The position numbers were made by a program, and so were the translations under genes. The notes below the pieces were generated by a model. The model worked only from the letters and a program-made list of their open reading frames with translations. It did not search any database and was not told the DNA's origin. Below, piece after piece: positions 53,634 through 63,251 of a DNA stretch of 64,000 nucleotides (position 1 is its first letter; each line of letters begins with the position of its first letter). The stretch spans positions 85,255-149,254 of the forward strand of contig NZ_AXAZ01000015.1 in the NCBI RefSeq assembly GCF_000473065.1, written 5' to 3'. The DNA comes from Bradyrhizobium sp. WSM1743. Its GTDB lineage: Bacteria; Pseudomonadota; Alphaproteobacteria; Rhizobiales; Xanthobacteraceae.

Positions 53634-54257
53634 TTAGCTCCCCTTGCGGGACGCGATATAGCGTCCGACCATGTCATCGATCTTGGCCGCGATGGCGCCG
53701 CGCTCCAGCACGACGCCGCCATCGGCCCATTCGATCCGGCAGTCGCCGGTGGCAATTTCCGGCTCGGCCAGGATCACCAGCCGGCCCTCGAAGCCGCTCT
53801 GCTTGGCGAGCCGCTCGATTTTCTCGCGTGCGGCGTCGTAGAGCGCATCGTTGATGCGGACGACGAGATGCGGCGTCGCGACCAGATGCGAGAAGCAGTC
53901 CTTGACCAGCGCGATGACCTCGCCGAGCGGCTCGGCCGCGACGAGATCGGCGCACAGCTTGCGCGCCACCGCGACTGCGACCTCGACCGCCTCGGTCTCC
54001 ATCTTGGTCTCGATGTTGCCGATGCCGGAAGCGACGCCCCGGATTGCAATGTTGATCTCTTCCATGGCGAGCGCGACGCGGCGGTCGCTCTCGGCCTTGG
54101 CCTCGCGCTGGCCGGCGGCAAAGCCGTCCTGATAGGCGCGCGCCTCGGCTTCCGCGACCTTCTGGGCGATCTCGGCTGCGGTCGCGGCCTTCTCGCGCGT
54201 CGTCCGCTCGGGCGCCGCGAAGTCGGTATCGAACAGGAATTTTGCCGGAGCGGCCAT
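53634..54257 (-). CDS. fliH: Flagellar assembly protein FliH
   Basis: 207 aa from ATG 54257. Coiled-coil, Ala/Glu-rich N-terminal half ('KVAEAEARAYQDGFAAGQRE') and a C-terminal domain with 'ALVKDCFSHLVATPHLVVRI' and 'DCRIEWADGGVVLERGAIAA', the FliH/YscL pattern. It regulates the FliI export ATPase. Its ATG shares one base with the fliG stop, so it is coupled to fliG. fliI is not in this cluster. Confidence 0.88.
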   Translation of the reverse strand: MAAPAKFLFDTDFAAPERTTREKAATAAEIAQKVAEAEARAYQDGFAAGQREAKAESDRRVALAMEEINIAIRGVASGIGNIETKMETEAVEVAVAVARKLCADLVAAEPLGEVIALVKDCFSHLVATPHLVVRINDALYDAAREKIERLAKQSGFEGRLVILAEPEIATGDCRIEWADGGVVLERGAIAAKIDDMVGRYIASRKGS

Positions 54258-55351
54258 CAGTACACCAGCTCGTCGTCGGCGCGGTTCTTGGTCAGCATGA
54301 TCTCGCCCTTGGCGGCGAGGTCCTTGGCGAGGTTGACCAGCAGCGCCTGGGCCTCGTCGACGTCGCGCAGGCGCACCGGGCCCATCGCCGCCATGTCGTC
54401 CTGGAGCATCTTGGCCGCGCGCGAGGACATGTTGCCGAAGAAGAAGTTGCGGACGTCCTCGTTGGCGCTCTTGAGCGCGACGCCGAGCTTGTCCTTGTCG
54501 ACGTTGCGCATCAGGGTCTGGGCCGAGCCTGAATCCAGCTTCACGAGGTCGTCGAAGGTGAACATCAGCGCCTTGATGCGCTCGGCCGATTCGCGGTTGT
54601 CCTCTTCCAGCGAGGTGATGAAGCGGGTTTCGGTCTGGCGGTCGAAATTGTTGAAAATTTCCGCCATCACTTCGTGGGCGTCGCGGCGGCGGGTCTGCGA
54701 CAGGTTGGACATGAATTCGGTGCGCAGCGTCTTCTCCACGCTCTCGATCACCTCCTTCTGCACCGCCTCCATCTTCAGCATGCGGTTGACGACATCGAGC
54801 GCGAGCTCCTCGGGCAGGATGCCGAGCACGCGGGCGGCGTGCTCCGACTTCAGCTTGGACAGCACCACCGCGATGGTCTGTGGGTATTCGTTCTTGAGGT
54901 AGTTGGCGAGCACCTCTTCCTGCACGTTGGAGAGCTTCTCCCACATGTTGCGCCCCGCGGGTCCGCGGATCTCGTCCATGATGCCGTTGACGCGCTCCGG
55001 CGGCAGGTATTGCTGCAGCAGGCGCTCGGTGGCGTCGAAATTGCCCATCAGCGCACCCGACGCCGACATGCGCGAGACGAATTCGAGCAGCATGTCCTCG
55101 ACGGTGTCGACCTCGACGGTGCCGAGTGTCGACATCTCCAGCGAGAGCTGGCGCACCTCGTCGTCGTCGAGCAGCGACCAGATCTTGCCGCCATATTGCT
55201 CGCCGAGCGCCAGCATCAGGATCGCGGCGCGCTTCGGTCCGGCCAGCCCTTCGGTCTTGGCGCCGCCCGCGCGGTTACCGGCGCGCTGGCCGAGCGTGGA
55301 GATCACGCTGGTGATGTCGTTCGAGTTGGCGTTTTGCAAATTGGCGGCCAT
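54257..55351 (-). CDS. fliG: Flagellar motor switch protein FliG
   Basis: 364 aa, three armadillo-like domains. '[20 protein letters not shown]' and '[20 protein letters not shown]' are N-terminal; '[20 protein letters not shown]' middle; the C-terminal torque helix region '[20 protein letters not shown]' carries the charged residues that contact MotA. C-ring component between FliF and FliN/M. Follows fliF by 29 bp. Confidence 0.95.
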   Translation of the reverse strand: MAANLQNANSNDITSVISTLGQRAGNRAGGAKTEGLAGPKRAAILMLALGEQYGGKIWSLLDDDEVRQLSLEMSTLGTVEVDTVEDMLLEFVSRMSASGALMGNFDATERLLQQYLPPERVNGIMDEIRGPAGRNMWEKLSNVQEEVLANYLKNEYPQTIAVVLSKLKSEHAARVLGILPEELALDVVNRMLKMEAVQKEVIESVEKTLRTEFMSNLSQTRRRDAHEVMAEIFNNFDRQTETRFITSLEEDNRESAERIKALMFTFDDLVKLDSGSAQTLMRNVDKDKLGVALKSANEDVRNFFFGNMSSRAAKMLQDDMAAMGPVRLRDVDEAQALLVNLAKDLAAKGEIMLTKNRADDELVY

Positions 55352-55380
55352 GTCAGATCACTTCTTGATTCACTTGGCAG

Positions 55381-56994
55381 TTACTTGGCTGGCTCGGTGA
55401 GCCACTGGCGAATGATGGCGACGGTTTCGTTGGGGTTGCGCTCGGCGAGCTCGCCGACGCGATGGACGGACTGGGCGTGGACCTGGCCCTGGATGGTGGC
55501 GACGTCGATGGCGCTGGCGGCGCCGCTCGGCAGTAGCTGCTGGCCGGTGGCGGGTGTTGCCTCTTCCGAAGCTGTGGGCCCCGTCAGCACGCCGGAGATG
55601 GCGGCGGCGACGTCGTCGGAGGCGAGGATGCGCTTGACCAGCGGGCGGATCACCAGGAACAGCACGACGAGCCCGAGCAGCATCATCACGCCGAGCTCGA
55701 CGAAGTACATGACGTCGTCCTTGGTGAACTGCAGCATGCCGAGGAAGCCTGAGGGTTCACCAATCGGGGCGGTGGAGGGGGCGTCGGCGAAGCGGAGGTT
55801 GACGACCTCGACCTGGTCGCCGCGCTTCTGGTCGAAGCCGATCGCCGAGCGCACCAGCGTGGCGATGCGGTCGAGCTGCTCCTTGGTGCGGTCCTGGTAG
55901 GCCAGCTCGCCCTTGTCGTTCTTGGTGTAGATACCGTCGACCAGCACCGCGACCGAGATGCGGTTGACCCGGCCGGCCTCGGTTACCTCGGTCTTGGTGG
56001 TGCGGGAGATCTCGTAATTGTTGGTCTCCTCGGTCTTCTTGCTCTGGTCCTTGGCCGCGACGCCGTTGTTCTGCTGGTTGCCGGGCAGCTCGTTGTTGAC
56101 CGTGACCTGGCCGTTATTGTCGGCGGTCATGCTCTGCTCTTCGCGGGTCTGGCTCGAACGCAGCACGCGGCCTTCGGGGTCGAACTTGTCCGAGGTCTGG
56201 GTGACCTTGTTGAAGTCGAAATCGGCGGAGAGCTGGACGCGGGCACGGCCCGAGCCGACCACGGAGGACACGATGTCCTCGACCTGCTTGCGCATCCGCT
56301 TTTCGAAGGCGATGCGGCGCTCGTCGCCAACGGCCTGCTCCGGATCGGTCGCCGCGCCGTCGGCAAGCAGCTGGCCGGCTTCGTCGACGATCGAGACCCG
56401 CTGCGGCTTCAGTCCGTTGACGGCGGAGGCGACGAGATGGCGGATGGCGCGGATCTGCTGGGCTTCCAGCGAGCCGCGGACGCGCACCACGATCGAGGCC
56501 GACGGCTCCGGCGCCTCGCGCGCAAACAGCGGGCGCTCGGGCAGCACCAGATGGACGCGGGCGGCCTGGATGCGGTCGATGGCGCGGATCGTGCGGGCGA
56601 GCTCGCCTTCCAGGGCGCGCAGGTGGTTGATGTTCTGGACGAAGGAGGTGGTGCCGAGTGCGTCCGACTTGTCGAACACCTCGTAGCCGACGCCGCCGCC
56701 CTTGGGCAGGCCGCCCTCGGCGAGCTTCATCCGCAGGCGGGTGACCTTGTCCTTGGGCACCATGATGATGGAGCCCTCATTGCGGATCTCGAACTGGATG
56801 CCTTGGCGCTCCAGGTCCTTGATGATGCCTGAGGAATCCTCGACGCTGAGGTCGGTGAACAGCGTCGTCATCTGCGGCGTGGTGACGCGCATGATGACGA
56901 AGGCGAAGAAGCCGATGAGCGCGGCGGTGACCGCGATCATCGCCCCGAACCGGGCGGCACCGATACTTTTTAAGAAGTCCGCAAGACCTTGCAA
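55381..56994 (-). CDS. fliF: Flagellar MS-ring protein FliF
   Basis: 537 aa using a TTG start at 56994 ('LQGLADFLKSIGAARFGAMI'), because upstream residues to 57042 have no family character. Transmembrane helix ~18-40, MS-ring domains ('YEVFDKSDALGTTSFVQNIN', 'LEGELARTIRAIDRIQAARV'), a second helix near 432-454 and a C-terminal FliG-binding tail ('AERNPNETVAIIRQWLTE'). First gene of fliF-G-H-N-flbD. Confidence 0.94.
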   Translation of the reverse strand: MQGLADFLKSIGAARFGAMIAVTAALIGFFAFVIMRVTTPQMTTLFTDLSVEDSSGIIKDLERQGIQFEIRNEGSIIMVPKDKVTRLRMKLAEGGLPKGGGVGYEVFDKSDALGTTSFVQNINHLRALEGELARTIRAIDRIQAARVHLVLPERPLFAREAPEPSASIVVRVRGSLEAQQIRAIRHLVASAVNGLKPQRVSIVDEAGQLLADGAATDPEQAVGDERRIAFEKRMRKQVEDIVSSVVGSGRARVQLSADFDFNKVTQTSDKFDPEGRVLRSSQTREEQSMTADNNGQVTVNNELPGNQQNNGVAAKDQSKKTEETNNYEISRTTKTEVTEAGRVNRISVAVLVDGIYTKNDKGELAYQDRTKEQLDRIATLVRSAIGFDQKRGDQVEVVNLRFADAPSTAPIGEPSGFLGMLQFTKDDVMYFVELGVMMLLGLVVLFLVIRPLVKRILASDDVAAAISGVLTGPTASEEATPATGQQLLPSGAASAIDVATIQGQVHAQSVHRVGELAERNPNETVAIIRQWLTEPAK

Positions 56995-57068
56995 GCAACC
57001 GCCCCGAAGCTTCGACCCGCAACCGAGCGGTCGACTGGGCAATTATTGCCTAGGGGATGGTTTCGATA

Positions 57069-57090
57069 TGGTTAACGAAGGTTAAGAGGT
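57069..57090 (-). promoter_or_regulatory. CtrA-like half-sites upstream of fliF
   Basis: On the minus strand the sequence reads CTTAACCTTCGTTAACCATA: two TTAACC half-sites 10 bp apart, about 75-95 bp before the fliF start. The CtrA consensus is TTAA-N7-TTAA (11-bp spacing), so this fits except for one base. Position and neighbouring sciP support a CtrA-regulated flagellar promoter. Confidence 0.45.
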
Positions 57091-57120
57091 CGGACAAAAG
57101 TCGCGCCAAAACGAAACATG

Positions 57121-57154
57121 AAAAAAATCGGCCTCGCAGGACGAGACCGATTTT
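57121..57154 (-). terminator. Intrinsic terminator after sciP
   Basis: Minus strand: AAAATCGGTCTCG pairs with CGAGGCCGATTTT (one mismatch) around TCCTG, followed by TTT. It starts about 30 bp after the sciP stop and separates it from the fliF operon. Confidence 0.75.
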
Positions 57155-57182
57155 CGTCGAAAGCCACAGATTTCCGGATCGC

Positions 57183-57458
57183 CTACTGGCGATATTGCTG
57201 GATGCGGGTGGTGCGAAGACCCGCCAGACCGTGCTGGTCGATGGAAAACTGCCAGGAGAGGAATTCGTCGACCGTCAGGGTATAACGGCTGCAGGCCTCC
57301 TCAAGGGAGAGAAGTCCACCACGGACAGCGGCGACGACTTCGGCCTTGCGGCGGATGACCCAGCGTTTGGTGCCGGGTGCAGGCAGATCCGCGATCGTCA
57401 ACGGACTGCCGTCCGGCCCGATGACGTATTTTACCCTCGGGCGATGGGGTTCTGTCAT
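57183..57458 (-). CDS. sciP: CtrA inhibitor SciP (DUF1153 family)
   Basis: 91 aa from ATG 57458. 'RVKYVIGPDGSPLTIADLPA', 'GTKRWVIRRKAEVVAAVRGG', 'LLSLEEACSRYTLTVDEFLS' and 'WQFSIDQHGLAGLRTTRIQQ' match SciP closely. SciP binds CtrA and blocks its action in alphaproteobacterial cell-cycle control. It lies upstream of fliF, a typical CtrA target, with its own terminator. Confidence 0.93.
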   Translation of the reverse strand: MTEPHRPRVKYVIGPDGSPLTIADLPAPGTKRWVIRRKAEVVAAVRGGLLSLEEACSRYTLTVDEFLSWQFSIDQHGLAGLRTTRIQQYRQ

Positions 57459-57682
57459 GGCGTACTCACAAACTCTCAACCACTGAACTCACGCCGTAAC
57501 CGTAACCCTCGCGGCTTAAAAATCCGCTAAGCCTAAGGCTTCAATACAATTCTCGTTGAAACTTGCGGGAACGCGGCCGGCTCGGCGGGCGGGAGACGTG
57601 ATCTCGGCCGGCTGAGCGGGGCAGAAGGTAAATACTTTACTAACAAAGGCGGCCTGTGCGCGGTGTCGCGGAGGCCCCAAGT

Positions 57683-57814
57683 GTCGTCCTGGGGCGCGCG
57701 TAGCGCGAACCCGGGACCCATAACCCCAGGAAGCAGTTCTTGCGAAGACTCGGGGTTACTCCCTCACGCCAAACGACTTCCTGTGGTTATGGATCCCGGC
57801 CTTCGCCGGGATGA
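57683..57814. repeat. Palindromic repeat (CGTCCTGGGGCG..CATAACCCCAGG type)
   Basis: CGTCCTGGGGCGCGCGTAGC-GCGAACCCGGGACCCATAAC pairs with GTTATGGATCCCGGCCTTCG-CCGGGATGAC; the inner arms CCCCAGGAAG / CTTCCTGTGG add a second hairpin. Fills the convergent-type gap between flgD and sciP (374 bp in total). No gene seen there. Confidence 0.7.
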
Positions 57815-57832
57815 CATCGACGCGGACGTTCC

Positions 57833-58540
57833 TCAATTGCTGCTTGTCGCGATAATGCTCTTGACCTGGCTCAGCGTGTAGCTGGCGCCGTCGATGGTGA
57901 GCAGCGGCGGCGACTGGGTCAGGTCGACCGACGACACCACGCCCTGCACCTGCGCGGCGATGCCGACATTGTTGTTGGCGACGTCCTTGCCCGTGGCCGA
58001 GATCGTGTACTTACCGTCGGGCCATTGCGTGCCGTCATTGCCCATGCCGTTCCAGGTGAAGGGGATGTCGGTGCCGGCGGCGGCGGTATATTTGCCGGTG
58101 AACACGGTCTGGCCGCTGGCATTGGAGACGGTGATGTCGACGGTCGAGTCGGTTGGCACGTTGAGATGCCAGGTCGCCGACGAGTTCTTCATCGTCGCGG
58201 TCGAGCCGTCGACCAGGGCGGTCTTGCCGACGAAGCCCAGCGCCTGGGTCGCCTGCGTGGTCTGCTGCAGGGTGACGAGCTGAGCCAGCGAATCGTTGGT
58301 CTTGAGCTGCTGCTCGACGCCGGCGAACTGCACCAGCTGCTGGGTGAACTGGTTGGTGTCGAGCGGATCGAGCGGGTTCTGGTTCTGCAGCTGTGTCGTC
58401 AACAGCGTCAGGAAGGTCTGGAAGTTGCCGGCGAGCGTCGACCCCGTGGTCGAGCTCATCGACGAGTTCGACGAGGATTTCGGGATGTCGGTCGTCGCGG
58501 AGACGGGCGTCGGGGCGGTGGCGGCATTCGTGGTGGTCAT
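57833..58540 (-). CDS. flgD: Flagellar hook assembly protein FlgD
   Basis: 235 aa from ATG 58540. The N-terminal part carries 'FQTFLTLLTTQLQNQNPLDP' and 'DTNQFTQQLVQFAGVEQQLK', the FlgD N-domain signature; the C-terminal Ig/Tudor-like part reads 'FTWNGMGNDGTQWPDGKYTI'. It caps the growing hook, is exported by the flagellar system and has no classical signal peptide. It follows fliK by 13 bp. Confidence 0.94.
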   Translation of the reverse strand: MTTTNAATAPTPVSATTDIPKSSSNSSMSSTTGSTLAGNFQTFLTLLTTQLQNQNPLDPLDTNQFTQQLVQFAGVEQQLKTNDSLAQLVTLQQTTQATQALGFVGKTALVDGSTATMKNSSATWHLNVPTDSTVDITVSNASGQTVFTGKYTAAAGTDIPFTWNGMGNDGTQWPDGKYTISATGKDVANNNVGIAAQVQGVVSSVDLTQSPPLLTIDGASYTLSQVKSIIATSSN

Positions 58541-58553
58541 TGCCGAATACTCC

Positions 58554-60167
58554 TCACACTCTGATGTCGACACCGCTGCTCGATCCGAGCATGCGGCCAT
58601 AGCCGCGCCCCACGGGCGCTGCGGGAACGCTGTCGTCCTCGCTGATGATCAGCCGGCGGGCATTGCCGCCATTGTCGTTGTTCTGGCCGGACTGCTGGCC
58701 CGATGAATTCTGGTCGCGCAGGCTGAAGGACAGCCCGTTGCTGCCGGTCTTGAAGCCGGCATCGTCGAGCGCGCGCTGCAATTGCGGCGCGTCCTGACGC
58801 AGCATTTGCAGCGTCTCCGGCTTCTCAACGGTGAGATGCGAGGTGACCTGGCCGTTGCGGTCGACATTGATGCGCACGTCGATGCGGCCGAGCTCGGCCG
58901 GGTCGAGGCTGATGTCGAACCGCGACTTGCCGGCGCGAATGGCGGCTGCGATCTCGATCGGCACGCCGCTGATCGGAACAGTCGTGTGGGTTGCCGCGGT
59001 CGCGGTGAGCGTCGCGATCGATGCCGTGGCAGCCGAGGTGGTACTGGTCAGCGGCGCCTGCACGGCGGAAGCGGCCTGCGCGCTGGTGTCCGTTGGGGCG
59101 ACGGCAGCTTGCGTGCCCGCATGCGCGGGCGCGGCCGGCGCGCCTTGTGTCGGTTCGGCGGTGCGGTCGGCGGGACCTGCCTTCACGTCGGTCGCTCCGC
59201 CATCTGCCTGCGGCTTGAGGCCTTGCGCATGCGCGGCGTTGGCGATGGCCGGTGCCGGAGCCTGCGCCGTGGCGGCATTCGGCTTGCCGGTGTCCTGGCC
59301 GATATTCGAGACGTCGGTCTGGGCCTGCGCCGTGACGGCGTCCTTGAACGAGGTTTTTGGCGTGCTCTGACTGGCGACGGCGATCAGTCCGCCATTGGCT
59401 TTCGCATCGCTCGTGCTGGCCTCGCTCGTGCCGGTCGCGGTCTCGCCGAGCGTTGCCGTGGTGTGGGCATCGACCTCGGCGCCGGCGACCTTGGCGCTCT
59501 TGTCGCCGGCGGTATCGGTCTTGGTGCCGGCGATCTGCGCTGCAGTGGAGGCACTGGCGGCAAGACCTGCCGCGGCGATCGTCAGCGGCGAGGCGGCGGC
59601 ATCGCCGGCCTGGCTCGCAGCCGCATTCGGATCGACTGGGACGACCGGCGCGGCAACGACGACGCTGGGATCGGGCACGGCGATCTGCGTCGCATCCGTC
59701 GGCACGGCGGCAGCCGCATCGGCGGCGGCGGTCAGGGCATCGGGGCCGTCGCTCTTGTCGCCCTTGGTCTCGTCGGATTTCTCCGCCGATTTCGCGTCTG
59801 ACGTCTCGGACTTGTCCTTGATCTTGCCGGCGTCCTTGCCCGCGTCCTGGGCCGGATCGCTGGTCGCCTCGCTCTTGTCATTCTTCGCCGGCGCAGATGT
59901 GTCGGTATCGTCGCTCGCCTTGCTCTGCGCAGGCTGGTCCGTGGACGAGGTGTCGCGCGGGCCGCGGTCGGACGCTGCGGAATCGCTCCGGCGTGGCGCG
60001 GTGTCCTGCGCCTGCGCATTGTTGCTGATCGCCTGGGTGTTGCTGTCGACCAGCGTGCCGAAGGAGTCGGTCGCGGGCGCGTCCTTTGGCCCTTGCGGCC
60101 GCGCAGGCTTTGGCTGCGCGCTCGGGACTTGCACGCTTGCCACGACATCTGACGTACGACCAACCAC
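58554..60167 (-). CDS. fliK: Flagellar hook-length control protein FliK
   Basis: 537 aa from a GTG at 60167 with AAGGGG six bases before it; a TTG at 60197 is also in frame. Long low-complexity Ala/Thr/Asp-rich ruler region (~20-400), then the C-terminal Flg_hook domain: 'FDISLDPAELGRIDVRINVD', 'TSHLTVEKPETLQMLRQDAP' and 'LQRALDDAGFKTGSNGLSFS'. Measures hook length and switches export specificity. Placed in operon with flgD. Confidence 0.88.
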   Translation of the reverse strand: MVGRTSDVVASVQVPSAQPKPARPQGPKDAPATDSFGTLVDSNTQAISNNAQAQDTAPRRSDSAASDRGPRDTSSTDQPAQSKASDDTDTSAPAKNDKSEATSDPAQDAGKDAGKIKDKSETSDAKSAEKSDETKGDKSDGPDALTAAADAAAAVPTDATQIAVPDPSVVVAAPVVPVDPNAAASQAGDAAASPLTIAAAGLAASASTAAQIAGTKTDTAGDKSAKVAGAEVDAHTTATLGETATGTSEASTSDAKANGGLIAVASQSTPKTSFKDAVTAQAQTDVSNIGQDTGKPNAATAQAPAPAIANAAHAQGLKPQADGGATDVKAGPADRTAEPTQGAPAAPAHAGTQAAVAPTDTSAQAASAVQAPLTSTTSAATASIATLTATAATHTTVPISGVPIEIAAAIRAGKSRFDISLDPAELGRIDVRINVDRNGQVTSHLTVEKPETLQMLRQDAPQLQRALDDAGFKTGSNGLSFSLRDQNSSGQQSGQNNDNGGNARRLIISEDDSVPAAPVGRGYGRMLGSSSGVDIRV

Positions 60168-60197
60168 AGGCAACCCCTTGGAAGCAACTTCGGACAA

Positions 60198-60520
60198 GGG
60201 GGGAGCAAGGAGCGGGCCAGCGTCCCTCTAAATTGATTTATATAACAAAAACAGCGTGTTAGCTGTTTGAAGTTGCTGCCGGGCAGCCCGGCGCGACCCC
60301 GCCATTTCTGCCGCCCCGGCAAGAATTGCCCTAAGCCGGCCGCCCGCGTGATTGCTTCACCGGAATGCCGCCTATATTAAAGAGGTTACTCTCAGCCGCT
60401 TTCGACTTGGGCAGTCGTGCTCTTCGGGAACTAAAGTTCCGGGGGATTGCCGATGTCCCCGCGAGAAGGCACAGCAATCGCGGATCGCGCTACGCCGCCG
60501 TCACAACGCTTCTAGGGCCG
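60198..60520. other. Divergent intergenic region between fliK and mnmA
   Basis: About 320 bp holding the promoters of both genes. AT-rich near 60225-60265 (TTTATATAACAAAAACA). Several short GC-rich inverted pairs are visible, but no RNA gene or convincing sigma-54 site. Confidence 0.45.
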
Positions 60521-61702
60521 ATGCTCAACAGTCTGGATCTCGAAGGCCGTCCCGAGGACACCAGGGTCGTCGTCGCCATGTCGGGCGGCGTCGATTCCTC
60601 GACGACGGCTGCGCTGCTCAAGGCTGAAGGCTATGACGTCGTCGGCATCACGCTGCAGCTCTACGACCATGGCGCGGCCACCCACCGCAAGGGCGCCTGC
60701 TGCGCCGGCCAGGACATCCACGACGCCCGCGACGTCGCCGCCAAGCTCGGCATTCCTCATTACGTGCTCGATTACGAGGACCGCTTCCGCGAGTCCGTCA
60801 TCGACAACTTCGCCGATAGCTACGCGCTCGGCGAGACGCCGGTGCCCTGCATCGAGTGCAACCGCAGCGTAAAATTCCGCGACCTCCTCAAGACCGCGCG
60901 CGAGCTCGGCGCCCAGGCGCTCGCCACCGGCCATTACGTCGCCTCGCGCCGTCAGGGCGACGGCTCGCGCGCGCTGGTCTGCGCGGCAGATAGCGACCGC
61001 GATCAGAGCTATTTCCTGTTCGCGACCACGCAGGAACAGCTCGACTTCCTGCGCTTTCCGCTCGGCGACATGACCAAGCCGCAAACGCGCGAGCTCGCGC
61101 GCCGCTTTGGGCTCGCGGTCGCCGACAAGCACGACAGCCAGGACATCTGCTTCGTGCCGACGGGCCGCTACACCGACATCATCACGCGCCTGCGGCCGAA
61201 CGCGATGGACCCGGGCGACATCGTCGATCTCGACGGACGCGTGCTCGGCCAGCATCACGGCATCGCCAATTTCACCGTCGGCCAGCGCCGCGGCCTCGGC
61301 ATCGCCTCCGGCTCGCCGCTGTTCGTGGTGCGGCTGGAAGCAGCCAACCGCCGCGTCGTCGTCGGCCCGCGCGATGCGCTGAAGATGCACCGCATCAGCT
61401 TGCGCGACGTCAACTGGATCGGCGGCGGCGACATCGACCGCGCCATCGGCGGCGGCCTCGAGATGTTCGTGCGCGTGCGCTCGACCCGCTCGCCGCAGCC
61501 GGCCTGGCTGCGCGGCAGCAATGGCCATTACGAGGTCGAGCTCGTCGCCGGCGAGGAAGGCGTCTCGCCCGGCCAGGCCTGCGTGTTCTATGACGCACCC
61601 GGCGGCCAGGCCCGCGTGCTCGGCGGCGGTTTCATTCAGAGCGCTGCGGCGAAGATTGGCGCGGCCACATCGCGCCCGCTCGCGGAAGCCGTGCGCGGCT
61701 AA
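60521..61702 (+). CDS. mnmA: tRNA 2-thiouridine(34) synthase MnmA
   Basis: 393 aa from ATG 60521. PP-loop 'SGGVDSS' (21-27); catalytic cysteines Cys113 (in 'PVPCIECN') and Cys210 ('QDICFVP'). 'GHYVASRRQ', '[20 protein letters not shown]' and '[11 protein letters not shown]' are further family signatures. Adds sulfur to U34 of tRNAs for Lys, Glu and Gln. The frame is open upstream to 60365, but family similarity begins at the chosen start. Confidence 0.96.
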   Translation: MLNSLDLEGRPEDTRVVVAMSGGVDSSTTAALLKAEGYDVVGITLQLYDHGAATHRKGACCAGQDIHDARDVAAKLGIPHYVLDYEDRFRESVIDNFADSYALGETPVPCIECNRSVKFRDLLKTARELGAQALATGHYVASRRQGDGSRALVCAADSDRDQSYFLFATTQEQLDFLRFPLGDMTKPQTRELARRFGLAVADKHDSQDICFVPTGRYTDIITRLRPNAMDPGDIVDLDGRVLGQHHGIANFTVGQRRGLGIASGSPLFVVRLEAANRRVVVGPRDALKMHRISLRDVNWIGGGDIDRAIGGGLEMFVRVRSTRSPQPAWLRGSNGHYEVELVAGEEGVSPGQACVFYDAPGGQARVLGGGFIQSAAAKIGAATSRPLAEAVRG

Positions 61703-61741
61703 CTTGCCGAGATTGAGCCCAACTGCTACCGCGAAAGAGGT

Positions 61742-61866
61742 GCACTCCCTCTCCCGCTTGCGGGAGAGGGTTAGGGAGAGGGCTCTCTCCACACGCGATA
61801 TATCGCGAGAGGAAAGAACCCTCACCCGGCGCTGCGCGCCGACCTCTCCCGCACGCGGGAGAGGCG
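61742..61866. repeat. Palindromic repeat pair (CTCTCCCGC..GCGGGAGAG type)
   Basis: CCTCTCCCGCTTGCGGGAGA-GG and CCTCTCCCGCACGCGGGAGA-GG are hairpins at both ends of the element, with a third inverted pair (CGATATATCG) between them. Same family as 3054-3162. Confidence 0.75.
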
Positions 61867-61945
61867 CTAGACCGAGTTCGGGGCTGACTTCGATCTCACC
61901 AATGATCGTCCGGTGTAAGTAAGAGTATCAGGCAGGGCAGGGGGC

Positions 61946-62584
61946 ATGGCAGCAGACATCTCGCGGGCCGGGGTCGAGAAGGCCTATGGCCGCTGGGCGC
62001 CGGTCTATGATCTCGTGTTCGGCAAGGTGTTCGACGCCGGCCGGCAGTCGACCATCGCGGAGGCCGACCGCATCGGCGGCCGCATCCTCGACGTCGGCGT
62101 CGGCACCGGGCTGTCCCTCTCGGAGTACGCGCGCACAACGAAAATCTGCGGCGTCGACATCTCCGAGCCGATGCTGCGCAAGGCGCAGGCGCGCGTGCGC
62201 GCGCTGCGTCTCTCCAATGTCGAGGTGCTCTCGGTGATGGATGCGAAGAACCTCGCTTTCCCCGACAACGCCTTCGACGCGGTGGTCGCGCAATATGTCA
62301 TCACCGCCGTGCCCGATCCCGAAGGCACGCTCGACGAGTTCGTGCGCGTGCTCAAATCGGGCGGCGAGCTGATCCTCGTCAACCACATCGGCGCCGAGCG
62401 CGGTCCCCGAAAGCTGTTCGAGCTCGCCTTCGCCCCCGTCGCCCGCCGCCTCGGCTGGCGCCCCGAATTCCCGTGGGCCCGCCTCGAGGGCTGGGCCGCC
62501 AAGCACGGCGGCATCACCCTCACCGAGCGCCGCCCGATGCCGCCGATGGGCCACTTCTCGCTGATCCGCTACCGCAAATCGTAA
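61946..62584 (+). CDS. SAM-dependent methyltransferase (probable phospholipid N-methyltransferase)
   Basis: 212 aa. Motif I 'ILDVGVGTG' (47-55) binds SAM; 'DISEPMLRKAQAR', 'FDAVVAQYVITAVPDPEGTL' and 'EFVRVLKSGGELILVNHIGA' follow the PmtA (Rhodobacter-type) phosphatidylethanolamine methyltransferase pattern, which adds methyl groups to make phosphatidylcholine. Bradyrhizobium has several such paralogues, so the exact substrate step is uncertain and no symbol is given. Start has GGGCAGGGGGC before it. Confidence 0.82.
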   Translation: MAADISRAGVEKAYGRWAPVYDLVFGKVFDAGRQSTIAEADRIGGRILDVGVGTGLSLSEYARTTKICGVDISEPMLRKAQARVRALRLSNVEVLSVMDAKNLAFPDNAFDAVVAQYVITAVPDPEGTLDEFVRVLKSGGELILVNHIGAERGPRKLFELAFAPVARRLGWRPEFPWARLEGWAAKHGGITLTERRPMPPMGHFSLIRYRKS

Positions 62585-62630
62585 TGTTCTGGGAGCGGAA
62601 CGCGCCGCACGCCCCGCGCGTTTTCCTCTC

Positions 62631-62987
62631 ATGCGCACGACACCAAACATCATTCTGGCTGGCCTCCTGATCGCCGCTTCAGGCGCTGCGATCGCGCAGG
62701 CCCCGCCCGCCCCGGCGACGCCGCCGCAACAGACCGCGCCGCCATCCCCGCAACATGCGGCCAATTGCACGCCGCAGGACCGCCCGAACCGTCAGGCCGA
62801 CGGCACCACCACCGGCCAGTCCCGGGAACCGCTCGGCGACAAGCTGGCCAAATCCGAAGGCGTGCTCTGCCCGCCCGCCGGCATCGACCCCGAGATGCAC
62901 GCCCCAGCCCCCGACACCGGCGGTAAAACCCCTGTCATCCCGCCCCCCGGCAGCCCCGGCGGCGATCCGAATGTGAGGCCGAAATAG
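62631..62987 (+). CDS. Small secreted proline-rich protein
   Basis: 118 aa. Signal peptide MRTTPNIILAGLLIAASGAA..AIA, then a Pro/Gln-rich stretch and 'CTPQDRPNRQADGTTTGQSR', 'GDKLAKSEGVLCPPAGIDPE', 'PVIPPPGSPGGDPNVRPK'. Two cysteines may form one disulfide. Likely periplasmic; no family recognised. It follows the methyltransferase by 46 bp. Confidence 0.72.
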   Translation: MRTTPNIILAGLLIAASGAAIAQAPPAPATPPQQTAPPSPQHAANCTPQDRPNRQADGTTTGQSREPLGDKLAKSEGVLCPPAGIDPEMHAPAPDTGGKTPVIPPPGSPGGDPNVRPK

Positions 62988-63000
62988 GCGCTTCTTCCTT

Positions 63001-63076
63001 CGCCTCGCCCCGCCGGGGAGAGGCCGAAATCCGCGCAAAGCACGGATTCCGGGTGAGGGGAAGTCTCCGCGAGGCT
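63001..63076. repeat. Palindromic repeat, CTCTCCCCGC type, second copy
   Basis: TCGCCTCGCCCCGCCGGGGA-GAGGCCGAAATCCGCGCAAA then GCACGGATTCCGGGTGAGGG-GAAGTCTCCGCGAGGC. Near copy of 29764-29838, same orientation, including the AGTCTCCGC tail. Confidence 0.72.
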
Positions 63077-63251
63077 GGTGCCCAAAATCCTACTGATCCG
63101 GCCAGAAATGGTCGTTTTCCCGCCGACTTGTCCCGCCGAAGCCTTGGCGAAGGCGGCAGCTTTTAGCGAAGGCGGATTGACTTCCCGCCGCCCCCTTCTT
63201 TATATGCCGCGCGTTCGCGAGATCGGCCCTGGTCGCCGCCGCGATCCCTGT

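Noticed and set aside
60300..60345. Possible sigma-54 promoter (GGGCAATTCTTGCC) before fliK
   Set aside because: Spacing between GG and GC is 8-9 instead of 10 bases, so it does not meet the -24/-12 rule.
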